NCBI GenBank assembly: GCA_016711325.1
Contig: JADJTH010000001.1
Coordinates: forward strand, 310,001 to 374,000
Source: Nigerium sp.
GTDB lineage: Bacteria; Actinomycetota; Actinomycetes; Propionibacteriales; Propionibacteriaceae
Reading direction: 5' to 3'
Length of the DNA stretch: 64,000 nt
The position numbers and the translations under genes were made by a program. Of the stretch, positions 8,910 to 17,816 are shown one piece after another; positions within the stretch are counted from its first letter, which is position 1, and each line of letters opens with the position of its first letter. Below the pieces are notes generated by a model that had not been told where the DNA came from, did no database searches, and saw nothing but the letters and a program-made list of their open reading frames with translations.

Positions 8910-9030
8910 GGGTTGTTCTCCTCAAAACCTTGCTGACAAGCATTCAGGCCTGGCAAGGGAGGGCCTTGTCGATCACGGAACCCGCTGGTCCCCTCGCCAA
9001 GCAACCTAGCAAGGATAGCGGACGCCGCGA

Positions 9031-9055
9031 CCCCGGCCCAATCGAGGGTCCGGGG
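9031..9055 (-). terminator. GC-rich hairpin downstream of prs
   Basis: CCCCGGCCC (9031-9039) pairs with GGG-t-CCGGGG (9046-9055) around a 6-base loop. It lies just past the prs stop codon and before rplY, so it could end or attenuate glmU-prs transcription. No T-tract is visible. Confidence 0.45.
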
Positions 9056-9076
9056 CCGGGTGCGACTCGGGTGGGT

Positions 9077-10057
9077 CTACAGGTGGGTCCCGTCGAACAG
9101 GCTCGTGACCGAGCCGTCCTCGAAGATCTCCGTGATCGCCTTGGCGATCAGCGGTGCCACCGACAACACCGTGAGCTTCGGGATGTTGATCTCATCGCTG
9201 ATCGGCAGCGTGTTGGTGACGATGATCTCTTCGAACGCCGACTCGTTCAACCGACGCACCGCAGGCCCGGACAGGATCGGGTGCGTCGCCGCCGCGATGA
9301 CCGTCGCGGCGCCATGGTCGCGCAACGTCTGCGCCGCCGCGCAGATGGTGCCCGCCGTGTCGATCATGTCGTCGACGAGCAGGCACACGCGGCCCTTGAC
9401 GTCGCCGACGACCTCACCGACCGCGACCTCGTTGGCCTTGTTCGGGTCGCGGCGCTTGTGAATGATCGCCAACGGCGCCCCCAGCCGGTCGGTCCAGGCG
9501 TCCGCGAGCCGGACGCGCCCGGCGTCCGGCGAGACCACGGTCAGGTTACCGAGCGGGAACTTCTTCAGGACATACTCGACCAGCACCGGCAGGGCGATCA
9601 GATGATCGACGGGGCCGTCGAAGAATCCCTGGATCTGCGAGGCGTGCAGGTCGATCGACATCAGCCGGTCCGCGCCGGCGGTCTTGAACAGGTCGGCCAC
9701 CAGGCGTGCCGAGATCGGCTCACGTCCGGCGTGCTTCTTGTCCTGGCGTCCGTACGGGTAGGAGGGCGCAACGACGGTGATCCGCTTGGCGGAGGCGCGC
9801 TTGAGTGCGTCCACCATGATCAACTGCTCCATCAGCCACTCGTTCACCGGCGCCGGGTAGGACTGGATCACGAACGCGTCCGCGCCGCGCACCGACTCTT
9901 CGAAGCGACAGTAGATCTCGGAGTTGGCGTACGTCACCGCCCGCGTGGGGACGAGCTCGACACCCAGCATGGATGCGATCTCTTCAGCCAGCTCCGGGTA
10001 AGCACGCCCTGATGCGACGATCAGGTGCTTCTCGGACTGACGCTTGATTCCCGTCAC
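9077..10057 (-). CDS. prs: Ribose-phosphate pyrophosphokinase
   Basis: A 326-residue cytosolic enzyme that makes PRPP from ribose 5-phosphate and ATP for nucleotides, His, Trp and cell-wall arabinan precursors. Motifs seen: SYPYGRQDKKHAGREPISARL (catalytic flexible loop region), the DLHASQIQGFFDGPVDHL segment, and the PRPP-binding loop CLLVDDMIDTAGTI. Normal length. The start overlaps the end of glmU by 4 bases, so the two are translationally coupled. Confidence 0.96.
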   Translation of the reverse strand: MTGIKRQSEKHLIVASGRAYPELAEEIASMLGVELVPTRAVTYANSEIYCRFEESVRGADAFVIQSYPAPVNEWLMEQLIMVDALKRASAKRITVVAPSYPYGRQDKKHAGREPISARLVADLFKTAGADRLMSIDLHASQIQGFFDGPVDHLIALPVLVEYVLKKFPLGNLTVVSPDAGRVRLADAWTDRLGAPLAIIHKRRDPNKANEVAVGEVVGDVKGRVCLLVDDMIDTAGTICAAAQTLRDHGAATVIAAATHPILSGPAVRRLNESAFEEIIVTNTLPISDEINIPKLTVLSVAPLIAKAITEIFEDGSVTSLFDGTHL

Positions 10058-11502
10058 GGTTCGGAGGTCCCTTCGTTGTCGGTTGCCTCGATCGCTGCAC
10101 GGTGGGTCTTGGTTCCGGCCCGCCTGCTCTCGACCCAGCCGGGAATATTACGCTGACGGCCCCGCGCGATGGCGAGTTCGCCCGGCCCGACGTTCTCGCC
10201 CAGCGCCGACCCGGCCGCCACGTAGGCGCCGTCGGCCACCGCCACCGGCGCGATGAGCACCGTGTTGGAACCGACGAAACTGTGGCGCCCGATGATGGTC
10301 TTGGACTTCAGGACGCCGTCGTAGTTGGCGAAGATCGTGCCCGCGCCGATGTTGGCGCCCTCGCCGATGACGGCGTCGCCGCAGTAGGTCAGGTGCGGCA
10401 CCTTCGCGCCGGGCCCGATCTGCGCGTTCTTGGTCTCGACGAACGTGCCGATCTTTCCGCCCGCCCCCAGCACGGTGCCGGGACGCAGGTAGGCGAACGG
10501 CCCCACGGACGCCCCGGTTCCGATCACCGCGAGGCTGCCGTGGGTGCGCACGACGTGCGCGTTCTCGCCCACCTCGACGTCGATCAGCGTCGTGTCGGGA
10601 CCGATCACCGCACCCGAGCTCACCGACGTGGCGCCCTCCAGGCTGGTGCCGGGCAGGATCGTGACGTCGGATGCCAGGTCGACGCTGGCGTGCAGCCAGG
10701 TGGTGTCCGGGTCGAGGACCGTCACGCCCTCGCGCTGCCAGCGCTCGATCAGGCGACGGTTGTATTCCTTGTTGAGGCGCGCAAGCTGGACGCGGTCGTT
10801 GACACCCTCGGACTGCCACCGGTCGTCCAGCAGGCAGGAATGCACGCGCTTGCCCTCGGCCCGCGCGAACGCGATCACGTCGGGGAGGTACAGCTCGCCC
10901 TGATCGTTGTTGCTCGTCAGCGATTCCAGCCCCCGGCGCAGCACGTCGGCCTCGAAGACGTAGATGCCCGCGTTGATCTCGGTGATCGCGGCCTGCTCGG
11001 GCGTGCAGTCGCGCTGTTCCACGACGGCCGCCACCTGGTTCCCGTCGGCGTCACGGACGATGCGTCCGTAACCGGCGGGGTCGTCCAGCACGGAGGTGAG
11101 AATCGTCACGGCGTCCGCGTTGGCGCGATGCGCGTCGAGCAGGCGCACCAGCGTGTCGCCGGTGAGAAGGGGCACGTCGCCCATGGTGACGACGATCTCG
11201 CCGACGGCGTCGCGCAGCGGCGCGAGTCCGCAGCGCACGGCGTCGCCCGTCCCGTTCTGGTGCTCCTGGACGGCGGTCACCGCGTGGGGCGCGACTTCCG
11301 CGAGGTGTGCCTCGACCTGCTCACGCTCGTGACCCACGACCACCACCAACCGCTCGGGCATCAACGCATCGGCCGCGCCCACGGCGTGGCTGATCATCGA
11401 CCGGCCCGCAATCTGGTGCAGCACCTTCGAGGTGCGCGACTTCATTCGCTTTCCCTCACCGGCAGCGAGTACCACGACCCCTGCAACGCCCGGCCCACCC
11501 AT
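10054..11502 (-). CDS. glmU: Bifunctional GlcNAc-1-P uridyltransferase / GlcN-1-P acetyltransferase
   Basis: 482 residues. The N-terminal pyrophosphorylase domain (about 1-230) has the signature LAAGEGKRMKSRTSKVLH. The C-terminal half is a left-handed beta-helix of hexapeptide repeats with the acetyltransferase residues (YLRPGTVLG, KNAQIGPGAKVPHLTYCGDA). It makes UDP-GlcNAc for peptidoglycan. UDP-GlcNAc is also the precursor of UDP-GalNAc, the likely donor for a Pel-like polymer, but that link is only metabolic. It is followed by prs and preceded by a tRNA gene, the usual actinobacterial order. Confidence 0.96.
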   Translation of the reverse strand: MGGPGVAGVVVLAAGEGKRMKSRTSKVLHQIAGRSMISHAVGAADALMPERLVVVVGHEREQVEAHLAEVAPHAVTAVQEHQNGTGDAVRCGLAPLRDAVGEIVVTMGDVPLLTGDTLVRLLDAHRANADAVTILTSVLDDPAGYGRIVRDADGNQVAAVVEQRDCTPEQAAITEINAGIYVFEADVLRRGLESLTSNNDQGELYLPDVIAFARAEGKRVHSCLLDDRWQSEGVNDRVQLARLNKEYNRRLIERWQREGVTVLDPDTTWLHASVDLASDVTILPGTSLEGATSVSSGAVIGPDTTLIDVEVGENAHVVRTHGSLAVIGTGASVGPFAYLRPGTVLGAGGKIGTFVETKNAQIGPGAKVPHLTYCGDAVIGEGANIGAGTIFANYDGVLKSKTIIGRHSFVGSNTVLIAPVAVADGAYVAAGSALGENVGPGELAIARGRQRNIPGWVESRRAGTKTHRAAIEATDNEGTSEP

Positions 11503-11534
11503 GCTGATCTCCTCGTTGTCGGTGGCATTCAGCG

Positions 11535-11613
11535 CACCCCGGGTAGGAGTCGAACCTACTTCGCTAGTCCTGATTCAAAGTCAGGCGGGCCCTGCCGAAA
11601 GACCAACCGGGGT
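11535..11613 (-). tRNA. tRNA-Gln (anticodon UUG), atypical shape
   Basis: On the minus strand the 7-base acceptor arms ACCCCGG/CCGGGGT pair perfectly, with discriminator G. The anticodon stem CCTGA/TCAGG encloses CTTTGAA, so the anticodon reads UUG (Gln). The T arm GTAGG/CCTAC encloses the conserved TTCGACT. Position next to glmU is where actinobacteria usually keep tRNA-Gln. Odd points: about 79 bases long, a 9-base variable region, and a D-arm that pairs only as GGTC/GGCC and lacks the usual A14 and A21. CCA is not encoded. Confidence 0.65.
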
Positions 11614-11723
11614 TCGCCCGCTCGCGCGGACTCGCTCATCCTAGCGGCGACCGGCGTCCGGCCGCAGACCGACCGGACGAGCGGGCATTGGCGCTGGGCG
11701 TGCGCTCGCGAGACACTGACACG

Positions 11724-12425
11724 GTGACGTCTCTGCACCCGGCCTCCGCACGCACCCGGCGCGGGCGTGTGCGCATGCCGCGCGCGGAGCGCAGGGAGCA
11801 GCTGATCGAGGTCGCGCGCGGCCTGTTCGCCGACAAGGGCCTGGAGGGCACCTCGGTCGAAGAGATCGCCACACACGCCGAGGTCAGTAAGCCGGTGGTG
11901 TACGAGCACTTCGGCGGCAAAGAGGGCCTGTACGCCATCGTCGTCGACCGCGAGGTGCGCCGCCTTCACGACTCGATCTACCAGGCGATCTCGCGACCGC
12001 ACACCGATCCGCGCTCGCTCATCGAGCTCGGCACTCTGGCGCTGCTCGACTACATTGAGGAGGAACCGGACGGCTTCCGGATCATCAGTCGCGATTCGTC
12101 CCCCTATGCGCAGGGCGGCAACTTCCAGACGATCCTGTCCAGCATCGCCAGCAGGGTCGAGGGACTCCTCGCCGCGCAGTTCGAGCGGCGAGGGTTCGAC
12201 CCAGGCACCGCGCCGCTGTACTCGCAGATGCTCGTCGGGCTGGTCGCGTTGGCCGGCCAGTGGTGGGTCGAGTCGCACGAAACCAGCACGCTGACCAAAC
12301 CGCAGGTCGCGGCGCACCTGGTCAACCTCACCTGGAACGGCATGCGCCGCCTGCACCCGCAGCCGCACCTGCGCCTGGGCGACGAGGGCACCGATCAAGG
12401 CCCGGACGCCGACCTCACCGCGTAA
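11724..12425 (+). CDS. TetR-family transcriptional regulator
   Basis: About 233 residues from GTG 11724 (starts at 11688 and ATG 11775 are also in frame). The N-terminal DNA-binding domain is clear: AERREQLIEVARGLFADKGLEGTSVEEIATHAEVSK followed by VVYEHFGGKEGLY, the TetR helix-turn-helix. The C-terminal ligand domain is not assigned. It is divergent from the tRNA and glmU and convergent with ispE, with 3 bases between the stops. No target is obvious nearby. Confidence 0.85.
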   Translation: MTSLHPASARTRRGRVRMPRAERREQLIEVARGLFADKGLEGTSVEEIATHAEVSKPVVYEHFGGKEGLYAIVVDREVRRLHDSIYQAISRPHTDPRSLIELGTLALLDYIEEEPDGFRIISRDSSPYAQGGNFQTILSSIASRVEGLLAAQFERRGFDPGTAPLYSQMLVGLVALAGQWWVESHETSTLTKPQVAAHLVNLTWNGMRRLHPQPHLRLGDEGTDQGPDADLTA

Positions 12426-12428
12426 GGA

Positions 12429-13358
12429 TCACCCGAACAGGCGTGCGCCCGGGACGGGGCCGCACGCGCGGCGGACCGCACGGCACACGCCGATCCCGGC
12501 GAGGGCGCCCGACAGCCGGACGGCTGCGTCCTCGTTCGCGGCGAGGAACGCGCAGGTGGGGCCGGATCCGGAGACGATCCCGGCGAGCGCTCCCGCGGCC
12601 AATCCGGCGTCCAGCACCTCGGCGAGGTGCGGGCGCAGCGAGACCGCGGCCGGCTGGAGGTCGTTGACGAGGTTCGCGGCGACCCGCCGCACGTCGCCGC
12701 CGGACAGTCCCTCGAGCAGGCCCGGCGGCACCGGCGGGGGCGGCGCTGCGTCCGGATTGAGCTCGTCGAACCTGCGGAAGACAGCCGGCGTGGAGAGTTC
12801 GACGTCGGGCAGCGCCAGCACCCAGTGGTAGCCGCCCCTGCTGAGGATCGGCACCAGCTCGTCGCCGCGCCCGCGCCCGAGCGCGGTCGAGCCGAGCAGA
12901 CAGAACGGAACGTCGGCACCCAGTTCGCCGCCGAGATCCTGGAGCTCGGACGGGCTGACGTCGAGGCGCCACAGGTGAGCGCAGGCGACCAGTGCGGCCG
13001 CCGCGTCGGCCGAGCCACCCGCCATGCCGCCCGTCACCGGGATCGTCTTGCGGATCTCGAACGCCGCCCCGAAGTGGTCCTCGCCTCCGTGGAGGGACGC
13101 CAGCAGCCGCGCCGCCCTGACGGCGAGGTTGGAGCCGTCGGCCGGGACCAGGTGGGCCTGATCGCCCACGATCCCGATCCGGTACTCGCCGGCGGGGGCG
13201 GGCACCGCGGTGAGGTCGTCGAACAGCGACAGCGCCTGGAAGACGGTGTTGAGCGGGTGATAGCCGTCCGGGCGCGCCCCGCCGACCCGCAGCGCGAGGT
13301 TCACCTTGCCGGGTGCGCGCACCCTCACCCGCTCGGTGCCCGGTGCGCTCGTCTTCAT
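12429..13358 (-). CDS. ispE: 4-diphosphocytidyl-2-C-methyl-D-erythritol kinase
   Basis: A 309-residue GHMP kinase of the non-mevalonate isoprenoid pathway. Motifs: VRAPGKVNLALRVGGARPDGYH at the N-terminus, the glycine-rich ATP loop PVTGGMAGGSADAAAAL, and GSGPTCAFLA near the end. ATG 13358 overlaps the rsmA stop as ATGA. Because rsmA has a +1 shift, ispE lies in the same frame as the 5' part of rsmA, giving an apparent 597-codon open frame that should not be read as a fusion. Confidence 0.93.
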   Translation of the reverse strand: MKTSAPGTERVRVRAPGKVNLALRVGGARPDGYHPLNTVFQALSLFDDLTAVPAPAGEYRIGIVGDQAHLVPADGSNLAVRAARLLASLHGGEDHFGAAFEIRKTIPVTGGMAGGSADAAAALVACAHLWRLDVSPSELQDLGGELGADVPFCLLGSTALGRGRGDELVPILSRGGYHWVLALPDVELSTPAVFRRFDELNPDAAPPPPVPPGLLEGLSGGDVRRVAANLVNDLQPAAVSLRPHLAEVLDAGLAAGALAGIVSGSGPTCAFLAANEDAAVRLSGALAGIGVCRAVRRACGPVPGARLFG

Positions 13359-14222
13359 GCGCCCTTGTCTACCAGTCCGGGCAGCTGCTCGGCGATCCGC
13401 GCGAAATCGGCGACGTCCAGCACTTCTCCGCGGGCCTGCGGGTCCACCCCGGACGCCTCGAGCGCGGCCACGGCGTCCGCGGAGGAACCGAACAGGCCCG
13501 CCAGGGCGCCGCGCACCATCTTGCGACGCTGCCCGAAGGCCGCGTCGATCACGCGGAACACGTCCTCGCGGGCCGCGCTCGTGACCGGCGGTTCGCGACG
13601 GGTCAGCGACACCAGCCCCGATTCCACGTTCGGCACCGGCCAGAACACCGTCGGCGGCACCGTGCCGACGCGCGCGGAGGACGCGTACCAGGCCAGCTTC
13701 ACGCTCGGGACGCCGTAGGTGCGGCTTCCTGGTCCGGGCCACCAGGCGGTCGGCCACCTCGAGTTGGACCATGACGAGCCCGCGCGCGATCGACTCCCAG
13801 CCCGCAAGCACGTGCAACAGCACCGGCACGCTGACGTTGTAGGGCAGATTCGCGACCGCCGTGGTGGGCGGCGGGCCGGGCAGTTCGGTCACTTCGAGGG
13901 CGTCCGCCTCGACAACCCGCAGCCGTTCGGACGCCCCGGGCAGGCGCTGCGCGACCGTGCGGGGCAGGCGCGCCGCCAGCGCTGCGTCGATCTCGATCGC
14001 GGTGACCTGCGCCCCGGCCTCGAGCAGGCCGAGGGTGAGCGACCCGAGGCCCGGGCCGATCTCCAGCACGACGTCGTCGGGCGTGACGCCCGAGGCGGCC
14101 ACGATCCGGCGGACGGTGTTCGCGTCGTGCACGAAGTTCTGGCCTCGCTGCTTGGTGGGCCGCAGGTTCAACTCGGCGGCGATCGACCGCAGCGTGCGCG
14201 GGTCGAGGAGCCCCTCAGCCAT
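13355..14222 (-). pseudogene. rsmA: 16S rRNA dimethyladenosine transferase, frameshifted
   Basis: RsmA (KsgA) dimethylates A1518/A1519 of 16S rRNA. The 5' part (14222 to about 13739) encodes a good match with the SAM site EIGPGLGSLTLGLLEAG and the NLPYNVSVP catalytic motif. At the GGG run 13736-13738 (CCC on the coding strand) the frame slips. Reading on with one C removed gives VAGPGSRTYGVPSVKLAWY and the whole normal C-terminus to the stop at 13355. One extra base therefore breaks the gene. It could be a genuine mutation (loss gives kasugamycin resistance) or a sequencing error. It overlaps tatD and ispE by a few bases. Confidence 0.88.
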
Positions 14223-15117
14223 GCCCGCCCCCGTCGCCGGCCGCGTCTCGCGTGCCGGCTCCCCAATCGCCGAACAACGCGGAGGCGTTGGCGTCCAGCG
14301 CCGCGCAGAACCCGTCCAACGGGTCGCCGCGCAACTCGGCCAGAAACCGCACGGTGTGCGGCATCACGTAGCTCGCGTTCGGACGTCCCCGCACCGGCAC
14401 GGGCGTGAGATAGGGGGCGTCGGTCTCGACGAGGATGCGGTCGCGCGGGGTGAGGCGGGCCGCCTCACGGAGGTCGTCGTTGGCCTTGAACGTGACCGTG
14501 CCAGGGAAGGACAGGTAGGCGCCGCGGTCGAGGCAGCGACGCGCGAACGCGGCGTCGCCCGAGAAGCAGTGCATCTGCACGCGGTCGGGCCAGCCCTCGG
14601 CGTCCAGCACATCGGCGAGGGCCTCGTGGGCATCACGATCGTGGATCACCAGCGCCAGGCCGTGCGCCTGAGCCCAGCCGATGTGCGCGGCGAACGCGGC
14701 GCGCTGGGCGTCGCGGCCGCGGCCGTCCTTGACCCAGTAGAAGTCGAGGCCCGTCTCCCCCACCGCGCGGATCCGGCCGCTGGCGCCGAGCAGTCCCTCG
14801 AGGTCGCGCATCGCCTCGTCGAGGCCGTCACCCAACTCGACGACGTCGTGCGGGTGGATCGCGACCGCCGCTATCACCTCGTCGTGCTCCTCGGCGAGCG
14901 CGATCGCGGCCCGCGAGGACGCCACGTCGTAGCCCACGTCGACCACGCGCCGGACGCCGACCGACCGGGCCCTGGCAAGGGCATCCGCGGGTTGCAGGCC
15001 GGACTTGCGGGCGGTCGTGCCGAGATGCGTGTGCGCGTCGGTGACCGCCACCGGCAGCGGCGCGGGCGGCTCGGGCAGCGGCGGCCGGGAGTTCGGGGAG
15101 CCTGAAGTCACCGCCAC
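14215..15117 (-). CDS. tatD: TatD-family metal-dependent DNase
   Basis: About 300 residues of a TIM-barrel hydrolase. Metal ligands are visible in DAHTHLG, GETGLDFYW, IHDRDAH, MHCFSGD and ETDAPYLTP. The family has 3'-5' exonuclease activity. It overlaps the rsmA start by 8 bases; the tatD-rsmA-ispE order is standard in actinobacteria. The exact start is uncertain, since the first 25 residues are Pro-rich and lack family similarity. Confidence 0.9.
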   Translation of the reverse strand: MAVTSGSPNSRPPLPEPPAPLPVAVTDAHTHLGTTARKSGLQPADALARARSVGVRRVVDVGYDVASSRAAIALAEEHDEVIAAVAIHPHDVVELGDGLDEAMRDLEGLLGASGRIRAVGETGLDFYWVKDGRGRDAQRAAFAAHIGWAQAHGLALVIHDRDAHEALADVLDAEGWPDRVQMHCFSGDAAFARRCLDRGAYLSFPGTVTFKANDDLREAARLTPRDRILVETDAPYLTPVPVRGRPNASYVMPHTVRFLAELRGDPLDGFCAALDANASALFGDWGAGTRDAAGDGGGHG

Positions 15118-15182
15118 AGGATACGCAGGCGCGATCCCGGGCGACTCGGCGGTGAGGGTTCGAGGACGGGCAGCACGCCCGC

Positions 15183-16037
15183 CTACGCCTGGCGCGCGGC
15201 CAGAACGTCGTTGTAGAGCCTGCTCTTCTGGTGACCCGTCTCGGACGCCACGGCGGCGGCGGCGTCCTTCAGCCGTTCGCCCGTCTCGACCCGGGCGAGC
15301 ACCTCGGCCACGGCGTCCTCGGGGCTGAGCGCCGGTCCGGACGCCCCGGCCACCACCACGGTGATCTCCCCTCGCACGCCGCCGGCCGCCCAGTCGGCGA
15401 GGTCGCCGAGGCCGCCGCGCACGACCTCTTCGTAGGTCTTGGTCAGTTCGCGGCAGATCGCCGCCGGGCGGTCGGCGCCGAAGGCGTCCCGGGCGTCGGT
15501 CAGGAATGCGGCGAGGCGGTGCGGCGCCTCGAAGAACACCATCGTGCGTGCCTCGCGCGCCAGCGTCTCCAGTGCGCGGCGGCGCTCGCCCGGCTTGCGG
15601 GAGACGAAGCCCTCGAAGCAGAACCGGTCCGTCGGCAAGCCGGATACCGCCAGCGCGGTGAGTGCCGCGGACGGGCCTGGTACCGCGGTGACGCGGATGC
15701 CGTCGGCGATCGCCGCCTGAACGACACGAAAGCCTGGATCCGATACCGACGGCATCCCCGCGTCGGTGGCGACCACGACTCGCTCACCGGCGCGCAGCGC
15801 ATCCATCAGGACGCCCACCCGGCCGGACTCGTTGCCGTCGAAGTAGGACACCAGCCGCGCCGACACCGTCAGGTCGAGGCGCCGGCACAGGTCGCGGAAA
15901 CGCCGGGTGTCCTCGGCGGCGATCACATCGGCGCTGGTCAGCGCGGCGCGAAGCGCCGGCGAGGCGTCTGCCGGGTCGCCGATCGGCGTGGCGGCGAGGA
16001 CGAGCACGCCGGCGGCGTCCGCTTCGGGAGAGGTCAC
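15183..16037 (-). CDS. rsmI: 16S rRNA (cytidine1402-2'-O)-methyltransferase
   Basis: 284 residues of the tetrapyrrole-methylase fold. Motifs: VLAATPIGDPADASPAL, VIAAEDTRR, LVSYFDGNESGR, VVATDAGMPSVSDPGF and FEGFVSRKPGERR are those of RsmI (YraL). It fine-tunes the ribosomal P site. It is divergent from the pmt gene, with 54 bases between the two starts, a common actinobacterial arrangement. Confidence 0.93.
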   Translation of the reverse strand: MTSPEADAAGVLVLAATPIGDPADASPALRAALTSADVIAAEDTRRFRDLCRRLDLTVSARLVSYFDGNESGRVGVLMDALRAGERVVVATDAGMPSVSDPGFRVVQAAIADGIRVTAVPGPSAALTALAVSGLPTDRFCFEGFVSRKPGERRRALETLAREARTMVFFEAPHRLAAFLTDARDAFGADRPAAICRELTKTYEEVVRGGLGDLADWAAGGVRGEITVVVAGASGPALSPEDAVAEVLARVETGERLKDAAAAVASETGHQKSRLYNDVLAARQA

Positions 16038-16091
16038 GGCTCCAGTATGGCGACTTCAGGGCGCCGGTCCGTGCATGGCTACCATGGCCGG

Positions 16092-17654
16092 GTGAACACC
16101 CCGGCGGCCCTCAGCACGGTGGAGCGCCTGCGCGACGGCATGCCCGAACCTCCGCTGCTGACCTGGGCGGTGACGCTCGGCATCGGGCTCCTGGCCTTCT
16201 TGCTCCGGTTGATCGGCGTCGCCGACCCGCCGCGGCTCATCTTCGACGAGACCTACTACGCCAAGGACGCCTGGTCGCTGCTGCAGTCCGGCTACGAGCG
16301 GACGTGGGCGTCCGACGCCAACGCGATGATCATCGCGGGCGACCTGTCGGGGCTGACCGACGAGGCGTCCTTCATCGTGCACCCGCCCGTGGGCAAATGG
16401 CTGATCGCCGCCGGGCAGGCCGTGTTCGGAATGACTCCGTTCGGCTGGCGGATCGCGGCCGTCGTCTTCGGCGCGCTGCTGGTGGTCGCCACCGTCCGGC
16501 TCGCGCACCGGGTGTCGCGCTCGCTGCTGATCGGCGCGCTCGCCGGCGTCCTGCTCACCTTCGACGGGCTGGCGTTCGCCATGAGCCGCGTGGCGCTGCT
16601 CGACATCTTCCAGGCGACCTTCCTGGTGGCCGCCGTGGCCGCGCTGGTGGCCGACCGCGACCACCACCGGCACAAGCTGGCGGACGCCATCGAGGCCTCC
16701 GGACGCCTCACCCTCGGCGGGGCGTTCGGTCCGCTGTTGTGGTGGCGTCCGTGGCGCTGGACGGCCGGCGTGCTGTTCGGCCTGGCGATCGCCACCAAAT
16801 GGAACTCGCTCTTCGTCCTGGCGGTGTTCGGCCTGCTCAGCGTGTGGTGGGACATCGGCGCACGCCGGCTCGCGGGCGCGGGCTTCCTGGCGTGGACGGC
16901 CGTGCTCAAGGAGGGCGTGCTGGCGTTCGTCTCGACGGTCGGGGCGGCGTTCGTCGTCTACGTCGCGTCCTGGACCGGCTGGCTGACCACCTCCGGCGGT
17001 TGGGGCCGCGACTGGGGCGCCCAGCACCCCGACCATCCGTGGGTGGGGGCGTTCGGCGAGGCGTTCGCGTCGCTGCTGAACTACCACCGCGAGATCTTCG
17101 GGTTCCACACCGGCGACTACATCAGAGAACAGACCCATTCCTACGATGCGCACCCTGCCGGCTGGCTGCTGATGCTGCGTCCGATCAGCTTCGACGCGGT
17201 CAACGACATCCCGGTCGGCACGAGCGACTGCCTCGGCCCCGACAATTGCGTGGCCGTGGTCACCGCGATGGGTACTCCCCTCCTGTGGTGGCTGGCGGCC
17301 GCGGCGCTGGTGGTGGCGCTGATCTGGTGGCTCGCCGCGCGCGACTGGCGATTCGCCGTGCCCGCGCTGGGCGCCCTGGCCACCTATCTGCCGTGGTTCG
17401 CGTCGGCCGACCGCCCGGTCTTCTTCTTCTACACGATCACCATCGTGCCGTTCACGGTGATCGCGCTCGCGATGGCGCTCGGCCTGGTGCTCGGCCCGGC
17501 TGGCGCGCCCGGACGCCGCACCGGGGCCATCATCGTGGGGGTCGCGACAGGGCTGGTGATCGTCAATTTCGCCTATCTGTACCCGCTGCTGGTCGGGCAG
17601 ACACTTCCGTACAGCGACTGGTTGTCCCGGATGTGGCTGCGCTCCTGGATCTGA
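16092..17654 (+). CDS. pmt: Protein O-mannosyltransferase (PMT family, GT39)
   Basis: About 520 residues from GTG 16092. A multi-pass membrane enzyme that moves mannose from polyprenol-phosphate-mannose to Thr/Ser of exported proteins. The first loop carries the catalytic acidic pair in LIFDETYYAKDAW, followed by SFIVHPPVGKWLI. Further motifs are SRVALLDIFQATF and GLAIATKWNSLF. The Thr-rich tails and linkers of the secreted proteins near the window start are plausible substrates; that is inference. It is divergent from rsmI. Confidence 0.9.
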   Translation: MNTPAALSTVERLRDGMPEPPLLTWAVTLGIGLLAFLLRLIGVADPPRLIFDETYYAKDAWSLLQSGYERTWASDANAMIIAGDLSGLTDEASFIVHPPVGKWLIAAGQAVFGMTPFGWRIAAVVFGALLVVATVRLAHRVSRSLLIGALAGVLLTFDGLAFAMSRVALLDIFQATFLVAAVAALVADRDHHRHKLADAIEASGRLTLGGAFGPLLWWRPWRWTAGVLFGLAIATKWNSLFVLAVFGLLSVWWDIGARRLAGAGFLAWTAVLKEGVLAFVSTVGAAFVVYVASWTGWLTTSGGWGRDWGAQHPDHPWVGAFGEAFASLLNYHREIFGFHTGDYIREQTHSYDAHPAGWLLMLRPISFDAVNDIPVGTSDCLGPDNCVAVVTAMGTPLLWWLAAAALVVALIWWLAARDWRFAVPALGALATYLPWFASADRPVFFFYTITIVPFTVIALAMALGLVLGPAGAPGRRTGAIIVGVATGLVIVNFAYLYPLLVGQTLPYSDWLSRMWLRSWI

Positions 17655-17816
17655 GACATTCCTTCTCACGATGCGCCAACAAGTTCAGCGGTCAAGGGGG
17701 TTGCAGAACTGTGACCTGCGCTGCCGAATCGTGATCTGGTCGGCGGACGCTGCCCCCACGATCCCGTCTAGGGTGAGCGTCACCTTTGGATCTTCGCCCC
17801 GACTTGGAGGACTCCG

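Noticed and set aside
12429..14222. An apparent 597-codon RsmA-IspE fusion protein
   Set aside because: The middle (after residue 161) is a wrong-frame translation. The proper RsmA C-terminus is in the +1 frame and ends in an ATGA overlap with ispE, so this is a frameshift, not a fusion.
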